DNA of 64,000 nt from Basidiobolus meristosporus CBS 931.73 (lineage: Eukaryota; Basidiobolomycota; Basidiobolomycetes; Basidiobolales; Basidiobolaceae), in NCBI GenBank assembly GCA_002104905.1, contig MCFE01000032.1:62001-126000 (forward strand), given 5' to 3'. The translations under genes and the position numbers were made by a program. Every line of letters begins with the position of its first letter. Positions within the stretch are counted from its first letter, which is position 1. Below the pieces are notes generated by a model. The model was not told the origin of the DNA. It was given only the letters and a program-made list of their open reading frames with translations, and made no database searches. Of the stretch, positions 1 to 11,224 are shown one piece after another.

Positions 1-143
1 TGTCCACAGGGCCTTTTTTGGATGTAGCACTGCTTGTTGCACTGAATGTCAAAGCAAGCTGTTGTCCAACCTTTCTTCTGTTGACATCAGCAGTGGGGTT
101 TGGTTGAAAACCAGACAACTTTGCTTTATTTCTTGGCGGCATA
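1..143 (-). pseudogene. Divergent accessory gene of family A, copy 1, 5' end only
   Basis: Reading leftward from an ATG near 143, the frame gives a basic, Ser/Thr-rich N-terminus (MPPRNKAK...). It matches the start of the minus-strand reading frame at 10992 in copy 2 almost residue for residue (MLPKNKAK..., then a shared QLALTFSATS). The rest lies beyond the window edge. No known domain is visible. Its divergent position relative to the Tnp2 gene suggests an accessory transposon protein, which is inference. Confidence 0.45.
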
Positions 144-369
144 TAAATAGAAGTGAGTCAAACCAAAGGCAACATAGTGTTACATATGCATGTGTATGTG
201 GTGCCACGACTTTATTTATAGTGCTTGTTGTAGCAGGTCATCATTGAATCTTACATTAATGTAGGTGCAATGTCTCAAATACAAGACTGTCTGAAGTTCA
301 CATGAGTATTGACCAATAAGTGATATAATAGCATTATGTTGTTGAAGGTCAAGCTGTTTGCCCTGTGGA

Positions 370-1247
370 CAAGACTACTTTGACTCAATGCTGTAAGAGA
401 AGAGAAAAAAGACCATGAGGCTAATGTGGCAAGCCTCTCAGCCATGAAGCACACAAAGAGCATAGGAAGTATTACAAGAATCACAGACAGTGTTTTGCAA
501 CCCAAGTCATATTTGACCATTCATTGGTCACTACTGTACCCATATTATCTTGCTGGCCTGTTGATACTTCTATATTGGCACCTGGCCATCTTTGTTACCT
601 TGCACAAGCTGAGTTGGGTAAGTCTGTGATGCCTTTAGGCTCACCTCAGCCTTCTGATTATGGCACACAGAGTGATAGCTCTGACAAAGAAGGTTCACTG
701 ATGGATTTTGGGCCTATCTCCCCTAACAACCATACCATGTATGAGCCTGGTCAATTCCCTATATGAAATGAGACCACACCTGCTGAAACAAATGCCAAGG
801 ATACTTTATGGAGCCAAGTGAGCCCAGTATTTTCACCACTAGCAAATGATATAATGTTATCGCTAGAGAAGTGGTGTGTTTCCACCAATATCAGTAATGG
901 AGGCTTTGAGGATTTATTACTACTTCTTGCCAAAATCATACTGGAAACAACTTTCCATGTACATGGTATAAGTGGACAACTGTCATGTGGCTGGCAACAT
1001 ATGACCCAGAGACTCTCCTGATTCCAGCATATGTTAACAGTTGCATGGCATTCACATCCAAAAATGCTATCATTGCAATGTGTTCAACTTGTCAGAAATC
1101 CACCACCATTGAGGGAAAACATTGTTCACAGTCCAGATATATTCCAGTCATACCCCATCTGAGGAAGCTGATGCAATCCAACAAATATTGCAAAGCTATA
1201 CAGTGCTGCACTCAGTATCAATCAAGCGCAAACATATCCAATATATT
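370..1247 (+). pseudogene. Tnp2-like transposase remnant, N-terminal part (copy 1)
   Basis: Frames here encode the N-terminal region of the Tnp2-like transposase also seen at 11225-12090. Copy 2 shows a Cys2-His2-like motif (CGYCSKPLSHEAHRQHRKYY), which is typical of the N-terminus of fungal Tnp2-type transposases, followed by an acidic Ser/Pro-rich linker. In copy 1 the frame is broken by several stops and shifts. The coding region is cut at 1247 by X1 and resumes at 5752 with the catalytic part. It is not functional as it stands. Confidence 0.6.
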
Positions 1248-1430
1248 AGACTTGTTCCGTTGGATAGTGCCACATAGTGCCAGCTGGTTTATAGTGCCGG
1301 ATTGATCTGGCACTCTACGGCACTATCTGGCACTATAATTTCTACCATGATGCCAGTGGTATGATACAGTTACTGGTTATTTTACTCAATCTTACTTATG
1401 TTGCTCAGAATAGTGCTTTCCTTGCTTTAT

Positions 1431-2384
1431 TTACTCTTCATAATGCTCCAGACACATTTCTCTCAGTGGATGTCTTCTTGTATGAACATACTGTGCATTG
1501 ATAAGTATCTTAACTATTTTACCTATTCTGCTGTTTTCTCCTATATATGACTTTCCTCTGTATTTACCTGCCAATATGCTGAATCTCTTCAGATATCCAA
1601 ATGCGTGCTCTACCCTTACTCTGAAATGATTAAATATCTCATTGTAGAGCTTCTGCTTCCTGCTAAGCACACCATTCCTTGGCTTCCTATAAGCTGTAAT
1701 ACATCCTAATCTCTGACAATCCTCTCCTATATAGGCCAAGTCTGCCATACATTTCTCCCCTCTACTGAATTCAGGATGATTCTCTACCCAGAGTGCTTTG
1801 TCATGCCTACTTCCAGCAAATGGCCCACTAAACCAGATGATGTTACCCTCAATGTCAGACAGTGCTTGAAACTTCACACAGTGTGCCTTGTACTTGCCAG
1901 AATAAAAGTGCCTCTGCCCTCTAGAAGGTCTGTTAATCCTCACGGGGAAGGTATCCAAAATACTCCTGATATGGAACCTGTTGCTGAACACTCTGGGATA
2001 TGGAAGTCTATTGGAGCTTATGAACCTAGTATTCCAAGCTTGCTCTAAGTCATTCATACCCTCTGCAAGGTGATTCTCCATTGCTGTCAGCTGGGAATGA
2101 AAGCTTCTAGGACTTTTGTTGCCATGGATGGTGGGATGAAACCTTGTAGGGCAATAGTTCTTGTAATAGCAGAGAAGCTTAACAAGGGATCTCCTTGAGT
2201 AGATTGGGGTTGATGGTCCACAGTACTTGGAATAGATCTCCTCCAGTGTGTCAAAAGGAAATCCAGTGGTAGTGATGGGATTGATGAGAAAAGACCATTC
2301 AGATGAGTAAGTCATATTAAAAGTGATGGATGATTGTATGGAGGCGGTTTGAATTGATTCGGTGTAGTGGGGTGACAGTGACAC
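1431..2384 (-). CDS. DDE_Tnp_4 / Harbinger-type transposase of X1 (intact ORF)
   Basis: This 317-residue intact frame encodes a DDE endonuclease of the Harbinger type. The visible catalytic layout is an Asp in ILDTFPVRI, a second Asp in the GPFAGSRHDKAL motif and the Glu in FRVRVEHAFGYLKRF. An N-terminal helical region precedes the catalytic core. X3 carries the same frame intact, starting at MTYSSEWSF. That second Met (about residue 24) is conserved in all copies except X4, so it may be the real start. The transposase would bind the terminal repeats and cut and paste the element. It is transcribed away from the second gene, probably from the shared central region. Activity is unproven. Confidence 0.85.
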   Translation of the reverse strand: MSLSPHYTESIQTASIQSSITFNMTYSSEWSFLINPITTTGFPFDTLEEIYSKYCGPSTPIYSRRSLVKLLCYYKNYCPTRFHPTIHGNKSPRSFHSQLTAMENHLAEGMNDLEQAWNTRFISSNRLPYPRVFSNRFHIRSILDTFPVRINRPSRGQRHFYSGKYKAHCVKFQALSDIEGNIIWFSGPFAGSRHDKALWVENHPEFSRGEKCMADLAYIGEDCQRLGCITAYRKPRNGVLSRKQKLYNEIFNHFRVRVEHAFGYLKRFSILAGKYRGKSYIGENSRIGKIVKILINAQYVHTRRHPLREMCLEHYEE

Positions 2385-3417
2385 CCACTGACAGATGTGC
2401 TCATTCCCTTATTTTCTACTTCCCTATATCCCTACTACACTCATTTTAGTTTTATCCCATTTGTCTTACCCAATCAGTACTATCCCATAAGCCGGTTGAC
2501 TATCACACCTGCTTACCTTATTGCATAAGTTACCCCTCACTTTATGTAAGATTACTAGTTACAAGTGCTTCTATATTAGGCAAGTACCCGCGCCAGTACC
2601 CGTGACACATGATCAACCCGTGTCACCATCCCTACCATTTCCATACCATATATGGTATCCCCATGTTACACAGGTTTCAGAATACTGATTCCTGATTGGT
2701 TGGATGTGCTGTGCCTCTTAGAACCTTCCGGCACCTACTTAGAACATTCTTAGGTCATTCTGATGTCATTAAGATTTCTATTGAACTCCGGAACCTTCTG
2801 GAACACCATGATTAGTAATCACATAGCCAGTGAAGAAAAGTATATAAGGGAGGCTATCCCTCAACAATAAATCATCATCCCTTTTATCAATATACAGACT
2901 TGTTGATTAGTGTGATCACTGCTACCTGCTGCCACCTGAACAGGACACTCCCAGGAAACCATGCTGACAGCCAACTGACCTTGGAGGCACTACTTGTGAG
3001 GAATACTCAGAGTAGGTATCTTTTATTATATTTGATTCTTTCCCAAGTTTGTTCTTGTACAGGCAAAGATACTTTTCTGTCTTTGTAACTATTGACCAAA
3101 GCTGCATTCTTATCAAGTCCCTGCTGGTGGAGTTTACAGTTGTTTTGACTTTGGAAGCTTTAGTACATTGTCATCTCAAAGGACGCTGAACCCAGCACAT
3201 ACTTTTGTTAAGACGCCAACTAAGTTGGGGATCGTAGCTCAATAGTTTTCCCTTGACAAGCTTGTGGCTTTATTCCCCTTCACATTATATTAGAGACAGA
3301 ACCCAAGTATTCCTAGCAAGCTTTTGCCAGAGGTTATCGCACCCAGTGAACACCCCACACACAAAACACTTGAGAAGTGTTGGACGTATCTCTCCCTTGG
3401 ACTTATACACCACCACA
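2363..3417 (+). mobile_element. Solo LTR (family L1) nested in X1
   Basis: The 1055-bp segment begins TGTAGTGG and ends CACCACA. It is flanked by TCGG at 2359-2362 and 3418-3421, and other X copies lack it at the same point. It contains a TATA-like box (about 2840, TATATAAGGGAGG) followed by AATAAA at about 2867, as expected for an LTR promoter and polyadenylation site. No internal retrotransposon coding is present, so it is a solo LTR. A diverged inverted copy lies at about 13094-13908. Confidence 0.7.
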
Positions 3418-3733
3418 TCGGTGCGATCTGCATTATTTATCTGATTTTTAACACATTATGGTTAAATCTCCATCAATTGCCATGTATCCCATCATTATGT
3501 CGCAAAAATCATCCGCAAACAATGCCTTGGTACTTTTATTGATGCTTTAATCATAGGTCTATAATCAAATAGGAAATCTGTGATTGATGTGATCTGATCC
3601 GTGTCAACGCGATCCAAGATGCATCATGCATAATATATGGAAAATTCAACAATCACTTTAGTTTTCATATATATTTCATATAAGACCAGGTTGATGCCAA
3701 TATACTGCTGTATAAGTATCCAAATCTGTTGCT

Positions 3734-5005
3734 ATGGTCCCCATACCAAGCCTCAACTCATCTTTAGTACAACCCAGACAAAACCCATCCCCCAGCTCAC
3801 TAGCGCGGTCCGGACCGGAGAAGTCAATGTTGGATCCGTTTGAGTTCTTGCCAAATGATTTTAGTATGGCCCAAGTGTCTATGATGAGCCTTCATACAGA
3901 TATTTGGGCACTACTGATTAATCTAGCAGAACTAGATACCTCAGAGAGTCAACAAAGATGGAAGAATTTGAGTAGAAAGCTGTGGCATGAGTTCTACATC
4001 AAGATGCCAGCCAATGTATGTAAAAAGATATATAACAAGACAAGTATTGAAATCAAGAATGAGCTGAGAGTGAGGGGATTTGACGAGGAAGCCGCGCGGG
4101 AACAATTTCGCGCGCAATTTGCACAGTACGGGCCGGACGCGTCCGTTTGTGCCTCAACTTTGGGACCCAAAGAGATTTTGACTGAGTTTTTGCCTCAAAT
4201 GACTAATGTACTACGTGATATATTAGTAGAGCTAAGTGGCTTCCGAGAGCAATATACACAGGACTCATCCAGGCAACAGCTCCAAAGTATCAGACAGAGG
4301 GTAAGTGAATACCTTGAGGAATCAGATGGTGAGCTTCAGGAGGAAGAATACAGACCGCGAGCAACATCGTCCAGATCGCGCCAGCACGCCTCGCTGGATT
4401 CCCTACCATCTCTTGCAACCACAGCGCGCCGGCGCACGTCAGTCCAGACCACGCCAACACCCTTTGCCAGAACACCCCGCGTCGAGTCAACACGCATTGA
4501 GTCAACGCGCATTGGGTCAACGCGCGCGCTTCAGAGCAAAACTACCAGAACTTGCCAAACTGCTCATTTAGACACAAGTCCATTGGAGCGGACCGAGTCG
4601 CGTCAACATGCGGCATCACATTGAACTCAGCCAAGGGCCATCTCAACGCGTCAAGGCGCACCTGCGTGTGCCGTTTTGCCTGACCATCAGCAAGTTACTT
4701 CTGGTGAACTGACTGATGATGACCAACATGAAGTGACTCAACCACCAGAGCCCTTGGCAAGTAAAAGAACGCGTCAGCGCGTGGCACTACAGGCCGGTTC
4801 AGTTGGTTCAGTTGGTTCAGTCGGAGCGATTCAGCGCGGCCAAGCTGCAGCATTGCACTCATCAACTAGGAGGCAAAATACTGAATACAAATACACAAGT
4901 AGCCAAGATGATAGTCAGCCAGGAAGTAGTATAGGTGTGCAAAGTGAGTCACTACCAAATGCTTCAGTAGTAATCCCTGTGAGAAAAAAACCCAGGAGAA
5001 GATGA
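3734..5005 (+). pseudogene. Second protein of X1, unrecognised, split by one in-frame TGA
   Basis: The frame runs from ATG 3734 to TGA at 4622-4624, then continues in frame to 5005. At the TGA, X4 has CAA, giving a continuous 407-residue product. Residues about 30-130 form a conserved helical domain (LHTDIWALLINLAELDTSES and a NVCKKIYNKTSIEIKNELRVRG stretch). The rest is a long Ser/Thr/Gln/Arg-rich low-complexity region, and the C-terminus is RKKPRRR, a likely nuclear localisation signal. Harbinger elements usually carry a Myb/SANT DNA-binding partner. This could be a very divergent equivalent, but I do not recognise the domain. Confidence 0.65.
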
Positions 5006-5751
5006 TGCGATCGCTTTGAATCGCTCACATTTGTAATGATCCCAACAACCCTTTTTTTTTGCGATCCAAATCGAGCCATCACAAATCAGTGATCATCAAA
5101 TTTTTGATATAAGTAATATCAAGGTCGTCTCACATTTGAGACAGAACCCCTATAAATAAACATCCTGCATATATATACGTCATCTGTAATACCAGTGCAG
5201 CTATTGGATCTGTTTTGCACCTACACAATTGCTTGCGTGCTAGCTATGACACGTTGCCCAATCACTAGGATCAGGGATTTACTTGCTCAATGGGCAAAAT
5301 GGGATATTTGATGGCAAATCAGGTAGCTTTTTCAGTAGTCAATGAGCCAATTGGGGGCTGCCAGCTTCAGGATACTTTTGGACCAATTAACCACTGAGAT
5401 ACCGTCCAATTGGAGTGAGGGTAACCAAAATGGTAAGTATCAGTGTAGTTTATAGTGTGATACACATTTATTTCCATTTACATTAAAGAAACATATCCAA
5501 ATACCGGATTTTACCTGCCATTATAGCGGTATCCGATCGCGCATGTGATGCAAGCATTACGAGTTGGCGCAATCATCCGCGCCAACCTCATTGTGTCAGA
5601 TTGTGCCATAGTGTGCAAGATTGTCCCGCATAGTGCAAAATCGTCCAAGAACAATCCTGCCTTCTGGTAGCTATAATATTGCGCCCAATTGTTCTGTGCA
5701 ACCGCGGATTGCGCCGCGCGCCCTGGCACGGTACAATGGAACAAGTCTATT

Positions 5752-7560
5752 CAATGGCAAACATTACAAACAGCTAAGAAGCAAGGGATTCATTGAAGGT
5801 ATGTATGATCATGACTTTGCTTTAGCACTTGATGGATTCTCATTAAACAAGTACTCTACCAGCAAATCCTGCTGGCCACTGATTCTCATAAATCCAAATC
5901 TGCCACCCATCTTACGGTATCAGAGTAATAATCTGATGGTAGTCTCACTGGTATCTGGGCCAGAATCAGTGTCCAACCTGGATAACTACCTGTCGCCATT
6001 GCTGGATGAGTCTTGTATGCTTTCTAGCAGGATAATGGTAAATGGCTATCATGTAAGAGCACATATCATTATCTGCATTGGAGATACTCCAGCCATCAGC
6101 AAGATAGCAGGTTTTCCGGGCATAATGGACAGTATTGCTGTTAAATGTGTGAGATCCAGGGGATGTAGTTCATAACTCACACACATTACTGTTACCTAGA
6201 CACCAGCCCCAAGAACATCATCTTTCCACAGAGGGAACATACAGAAGTAAGCATGCGATTACAGCAAAGTTGGCAAGCTATAAGCCATTGGTCAGAATAA
6301 GAAATTAATTGGAAACCAGAGATATTTAAGATAGTGAGTATCTGTTTGAGCAAAAGCTTTCCACTGTGATCAATGCATTTGCTTTTCAACAATATCCTTA
6401 TACTGATGACTAAGTTGTACATGGGGCATCTCAAGCTAAATGAGCCCTTTGAGATACTGGAGAAATTTGAAAGAATTGGCAAGATATTACAGTGTATCTG
6501 CTACCCTATGTACTTCTCATGGGCCCCAATTAATATTCATATGCATATACAACAATACAAATGCAAAGACTGGATGAACTGGATATGTATTTATTCAAGC
6601 GGTGTTCTGAAGCCATTCCTACCAAGAGTAAATTGGAAGCATTGGGAGTCATATATGGACATTGTAGGAGTATTTATCCAGAAGCAGATCACCAATGCCA
6701 ACTTCATGCATCTACTGCTGTTGTGTGAGGAGTTTGTGACAGGATTTGAGTGGCTATACTACAAGCATAAAGCTAAGCACATAGATCTCTGCCACTGCTG
6801 TATCCATTCTCTATTCCATCTTGCATGGTGTGTGGAGAATATTTGGCCTTGCTTCACCTATTGGAAGTTTCTTATGGAGCAGATGTGTGGGGAGATTGGA
6901 AGACTAGTCAAGTTGTAGGTACTACCATATCCCAATTTCATCAAGAATAGTATATTCAAGTCTGTCATGGATGTGATGTGTTGGCACATGGAGGACAGCC
7001 AGAAAGAGTTAGAAAATCAAGAGGACAAATGTGCACATGGAGACACTTATGCCTATGGCATTAAGAAGTTAAGCAGCCCCAATGCGTTGGTAATCAGCTA
7101 ATTAATGCAAAGCTGGGTTGGGTGCCACAAGCAACTAATTTTTATCAGAAAAACTGTACCAAGATATGCTGGATTTCTCATGGTTACAAGCCAACTTCTA
7201 CACCATTCAATACAGAATTCACATAAACAAAAGCCAGAGTCCACTTATAAGGGGGACTAGAATCCAGTAGGGAGAAGGAATATATTGGCTAAATACCAAG
7301 AAGTTCTTTGCAGATATTCAGAAGGTATTCATGGCATAAGTGGCAACAACCAAGCATATGTTTGCAAGACTCATATGTTACCAGCAGTACAAGGTATATG
7401 GCAACTTTGCAAGTATCACACTAAAAGCTGTAAAGTTGAGGTGATAGGAGTATGTCAATTGCAGCAGGTGTGCATGTTTGTAGAGGTTAGTAAGCAAGAG
7501 GTCACAGTTTTTTTTGATTCAAACTATATGTGGAATACCCAAGGTAGTAGTGGGTAAGCA
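5752..7560 (+). pseudogene. Tnp2-like transposase remnant, catalytic and C-terminal part (copy 1)
   Basis: After the X1 insertion the frame resumes with features of the Tnp2 family: LALALDGFSLNKYS (first catalytic Asp), CWPLILINPNLPPILRYQ, and IICIGDTPAISKIAGF. A frame at 6373-6918 then gives the region with DWMNWI, LLLLCEEFVTGFEWLYYK and an IHSLFHLAW motif. A third part at 7285-7557 resembles the C-terminal beta-rich segment. Frameshifts and stops separate the pieces (for example after 6175 and 6918), so the gene is dead. The parallel copy is 12090-14382. Confidence 0.7.
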
Positions 7561-8013
7561 AATAAAGAGCGGTGATTCTACAGTGGAATATATTAATTGC
7601 ACAAGGGGAGGTAGAAAAAGAAAATACCATTTGGTAAATTGGTATGGTAGCAATATACAGAACCAGTGGTAGGCCGTCATACTGCTAATCTAGTGGCATC
7701 AGAGTCTTGCTGTGAGGTGGTCAAAATACAGTCAAGCTTCTTGCCATAAAAGGCAATTGGATGTCCTGGCCTACTGGATTCACTTAAAATAGTTATAGAG
7801 CACTAAAAGACCACAACACTACCATGCAAATATTGTCATGTTTTATCACTTTATTTGGTTGTAAAATTAGCAAAACACCGTTATGATCCCATCACAGGAT
7901 TGTTAGGAGGGTCACTAATTCCAAGCTGCTTATATTGTGACAGTATCTAAATGGAATCCTGATGGCTGATCTGGAAAAGATCCACCTGCAGGACCAAATT
8001 ATTTTTTATAGGG

Positions 8014-8489
8014 CAGACTAGTCTTGGGCAGGAACTGGAGCAGAATGTTGAATTCATAATTTTGCTGAGATGCATTCTAAGTTTTGTTGAGACACACACT
8101 GAATCAAGAGGTTCAGTAAGTGGTGTTTATATGTTTCTGATCAAGTTGAATTAGTTGGTGCTAGGAGACTAGATTAATTGAAATCAACTTGGGCATTGAT
8201 AGGTGCATAAGATAAATACAAGCAGCATTTTCAATCAGCTGACATATTAGCAACTGCAAAGTGGTTTGATAGACCTCATATGACCAATCATTTGGAAAAG
8301 CTTGGCAGATCAGTTGGTGATGTAATACCACAAGAGAATTGTTCAGGTGTGACATTTAAAAATAAATGCTGAGATGGTTTAATCTAAATCATAACTAGGA
8401 CTAGCTATTTTTGGGCTTAGGAAAATTAGTTACAATACTAGATTTTTTAATGAGTGGAATTGGCCAAGTTTAAATGTTGATGCACAACA
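8014..8489 (-). repeat. Degenerate partial LTR of the Gypsy family, inverted
   Basis: Read on the minus strand, this begins at 8489 with TGTTGTGCATCAACATT and follows the order of the Gypsy LTR at 27272-27968 for about 480 bp (for example the AATTCAACTTGATCAGAAA and GTGTGTCTCAACAAAA blocks). Many substitutions separate them, and it stops at 8014 next to family A, so it is a truncated old LTR. It shows the Gypsy family was active long before the near-identical LTR pair at 27-33 kb. Confidence 0.7.
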
Positions 8490-8900
8490 CTTTCTCACAA
8501 GAATACCCTGCATGGGACTGGCAAAGAAGAATGCCCACCTAAAAACATGGGAGTGGAATCCCTATGAACAATTACTGTAGTGATCCCATCAAAAGGCCAT
8601 CATAAGCTTGAAGTCCCATGACTAAGAGGTACTGATCCCATCATGACACTGTGCAGAGACTGTTGAAATATAATTGCACCCTAGATTTTACAAAAAACTT
8701 GGTCAAAGTTTTCATCACATCACTGTATAAGTAGCTATTGATTGGTTCCCTGCCAATTTGCTCACTTTCTGATCCTAGACACTCTATCACTTCCTACATT
8801 TGTTTGCATTGATTGGCTATTACCTCTTTTTCACACCCCTTACTTCCTGACTCAACCATTTCTCTCACTTTTCATGCGTACAAACTGATTTATTTCCTTT
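8490..8900. other. Unassigned spacer between the old LTR and family A copy 2
   Basis: About 400 bp of A/T-rich sequence without a supported gene. The short motif GATCCCATCA occurs twice here (about 8582 and 8636) and once at about 7884. No promoter, RNA gene or recognisable repeat end was seen. Confidence 0.4.
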
Positions 8901-8979
8901 CAAACTTCAGTTTTACCTCAATTGCAAATTGTATTGACCTATACAAGTCCCTATACCCCACACTTGATAAGAAACTCCA

Positions 8980-10992
8980 TTAAAATCCCCACTCAATAAG
9001 TATTTCTGCTGTAACACTCTGGTTCCACAATTTTGGTGGAAACCCAACACCTTTATGCCACTCTGCACTCACTGATTCCCACATGTCCTGGTCTTCAACA
9101 AGCACTGCAAGGTCTAGCACCTCATCTGCTAGTCTTTGCAATAAGTCCTTGCAATATTCAAGTACTTCCAACTCTTGTGAAAGCAGCTGTTTTGTTGTTG
9201 TAATTCTTCTTGAGTATGATAGGATTCAGTCTGTTCCTGGCTTGTAGCATTAATTGGCAAGAACTGCAGTTTTTCTTGCATACCTCCCAGTCTCAGAATT
9301 GGGTAGACATTTTTCCGTTAACCTTTTCCTTTATCACTGCTAGGTCTTTCACTGCTACTTTGTCTGAGTGCTTCTTGTAAAGAACTATGCTTTCTCCTGG
9401 ATTAATTCTGCTCTGATGCATATGTTTTAGCCTATTTGCCCCTTGCTGGCACTCTTCTGGCAACCTGATGTTTCTTTCCCACTTATTCCAAGCTCAAAAC
9501 AGCTGTTTTCTTGTTGGTAACTCTTCTTGGCTATGATGGGATTCAGTCTGTTCCTGTCTTGTGGCATTAATTGGCAAGAACAGCAGTTTTTTTTGCATGC
9601 CTTGCTGTCTCAGGCTTGGGTAGACATTTTTCCCTTTACCATTTCCTTTCTCACTGCCAGGTCTTTGACTGCTAGTTTGTCTGAGTACTTCTTGTAATGA
9701 TCTACATTATCTCCTTGATAAATTCTGCCCTGACAAATCTGCTTTGGCCTGCTTGTCCCATGCTGGCACTCTTCTAGCAACCTGATGTTTCTTTTCCACT
9801 TGTTTTGAGCTCTCAACTCTAGTTGTGACGGGCTCCTGTAAAAGCAGCTGGTTTTTATCACTGCCAGGTCCTTCACTGCTACTTTGACTGAGTCCTTCTT
9901 GAGTGGTACTATGCTTTTTTTGATAAATATTGTACTTGTGCATCTGTGTCTGCCTGCATGTCCCTAATTGGCACTCTTCCAGCTACCTGATGTTTCTTTA
10001 ACACTTGTCTGGAGCTTTTGGCCCTGCTAGTAACAGGTTCTTGTGGAAGCTGCTGGTTTTATCCAGAGCACCCTTGTTCTTCTGCCTTTGATGATTTCTG
10101 CTACTCTTAAGATACTTTCTTAGCATACCAATGCTGGCCCAAAATCAGTTTGCCCATTTGGATCCTGAATAATGCTCATTGCACATGTCAGCTGCATTAT
10201 GCTTGGCATTGAGTTCCTGACGGTCACATGGTATGCTGGCCTTAAGGTGATGGCATGCTAGACTTCTGACAGCCTCCTGAATATTAGCCCACTCTTCATT
10301 ATTGCACTCAATGGCCTAACAGATCTTCAATGTCTTTTAATTTTTAGGCTTTGGTATAAACACCTCATTGTCTCCCTCCCACACTGTGATAGGATTTTTT
10401 GTGAGCTTTATCTTTGGGAACTGTTATTGGGATTTAAAGACTATATGGTGTTCTTCTACTGTTACATCAGGAAATGGCTTAATTCTTGGTAGTGACATTG
10501 AGCTACTTCAGTTCCTTGTTTGCAGCAAAGACACTTCTTTCTCTACCGGGGATATTGATTGCTCTACACATATTCTCTGCTCATCCTGTTTCTGGGCCAC
10601 TGCATCTGTCCTATCAGCCACTGCACCTAGGTGCTTCATTAATGATTTAGTATGGGCTGACAACATACTTGCTAATGTGGGTGGTGGTGATATTATGATG
10701 GCTACTTTCTGGTCTTCAACTGAGGCTACTGTGCTTGCTACACTTTTGTCTGCCAGAGCATAATGGTCAGCTTGTGGCCCCACCAAGATTCTCAATTGTC
10801 TACTTGACTGAGAGCCTGAGGAGTTCCCATTATTACCACTAGTGGGCACACTCTTAGTATGGTCTTTTTGGATGTAGCCCTGCTTGTTGCACTGAATGTC
10901 AAAGCAAGCTGTTTTCCAGCTGTTCTTCTGCTGCCATCAGCAGTGCGGGTTAGTTGAGAACCAGATGACTTTGCTTTATTTTTTGGCAACAT
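8980..10992 (-). pseudogene. Divergent accessory gene of family A, copy 2, with internal tandem repeats
   Basis: Several minus-strand frames in series (10992-10792, 10849-10508, 9943-9707, 9876-9610, 9171-8980) look like pieces of one broken gene. The first piece is basic and Ser-rich. The second has a stretch SVEDQKVAIIISPPPTLASM followed by a helical segment. The middle is made of tandem repeats of about 200-320 bp. No known domain is recognised. Its divergent position relative to the Tnp2 gene, in both A copies, suggests a second transposon-encoded protein. Confidence 0.45.
9183..10030. repeat. Three diverged tandem repeats inside the accessory gene
   Basis: The block ending CCTGATGTTTCTTT...CACTT...GAGCT recurs at about 9459, 9781 and 9987, and the upstream GATTCAGTCTGTTCCTG and CACTGC(T/C)AGGTC blocks recur with it. 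The first two units are about 320 bp and the third about 206 bp. The units are diverged and lie in the body of the minus-strand accessory gene. Confidence 0.7.
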
Positions 10993-11224
10993 ATATATGC
11001 AAGTGAGTCAAACCAAAGGGGAAATAGTGCTACATATACAAGTGTATGTGGTGCCACAACTTTATTTATAATACTACTATAGTGGGTCATCATTGAATCT
11101 ACATTCACATACGTTCAGTGTCTCAAGTTGAAGACTGTCTTAAGTTCACGTTATTTTTGACCAAAAAGTGGTATAATAGCATGTTGTTGAAGGTCAAACT
11201 TTTTGCCCCACGGGCAAGACTACT

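Larger units (their letters stand above)
1248..5748 (+). mobile_element. PIF/Harbinger-like transposon X1 (4.5 kb, contains a nested solo LTR)
   Basis: The left end reads AGACTTGTTCCGTTG and the right end is its inverted counterpart (CAATGGAACAAGTCT). It is flanked by ATT at 1245-1247 and ATT at 5749-5751, and removing it restores the uninterrupted sequence seen in family A copy 2. The left arm is packed with GTGCC/GGCAC motifs. It has a divergent gene pair: a DDE transposase (1431-2384, minus) and a second protein (3734-5005, plus). A 1055-bp LTR at 2363-3417 is nested between them. The right arm, 5006-5748, is non-coding, with a TATAAATA box near 5150. This copy keeps the most CpG of the four, which suggests it is the youngest. 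Confidence 0.85.
1..8013 (+). mobile_element. Family A Tnp2/CACTA-like DNA transposon, copy 1 (degenerate, truncated by the window edge, split by X1)
   Basis: Positions 1-1247 match about 10850-12090 and 5752-8013 match about 12091-14671, so this is one element split by the Harbinger-like insertion X1. The plus strand holds remnants of a Tnp2-type transposase. A divergent minus-strand gene starts near 143 and runs off the left edge. Copies 1 and 2 stop matching right after a shared ATAGGG at 8013 and 14671, which may be the true right end. A segment of about 170 bp (about 7795-7965) is absent from copy 2. I could not identify CACTA terminal repeats, so the superfamily rests on the transposase resemblance. 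Confidence 0.7.

Noticed and set aside
1776-2048. 90-aa plus-strand frame repeated in four places (also 17278, 20691 minus, 24519)
   Set aside because: It is the antisense shadow of the X transposase and is conserved only because the transposase is.
5621-6175. A single intact gene starting inside X1's right arm and running into family A
   Set aside because: The frame only crosses the X1/A junction by chance; the recognisable Tnp2 part starts at 5752.
8014-8028. Possible X excision footprint, AGACTAGTCT (joined element ends)
   Set aside because: The bases belong to the degenerate Gypsy LTR: on the other strand CCAAGACTAGTCT aligns with CCAAGCCTAGTATA of the intact LTR.
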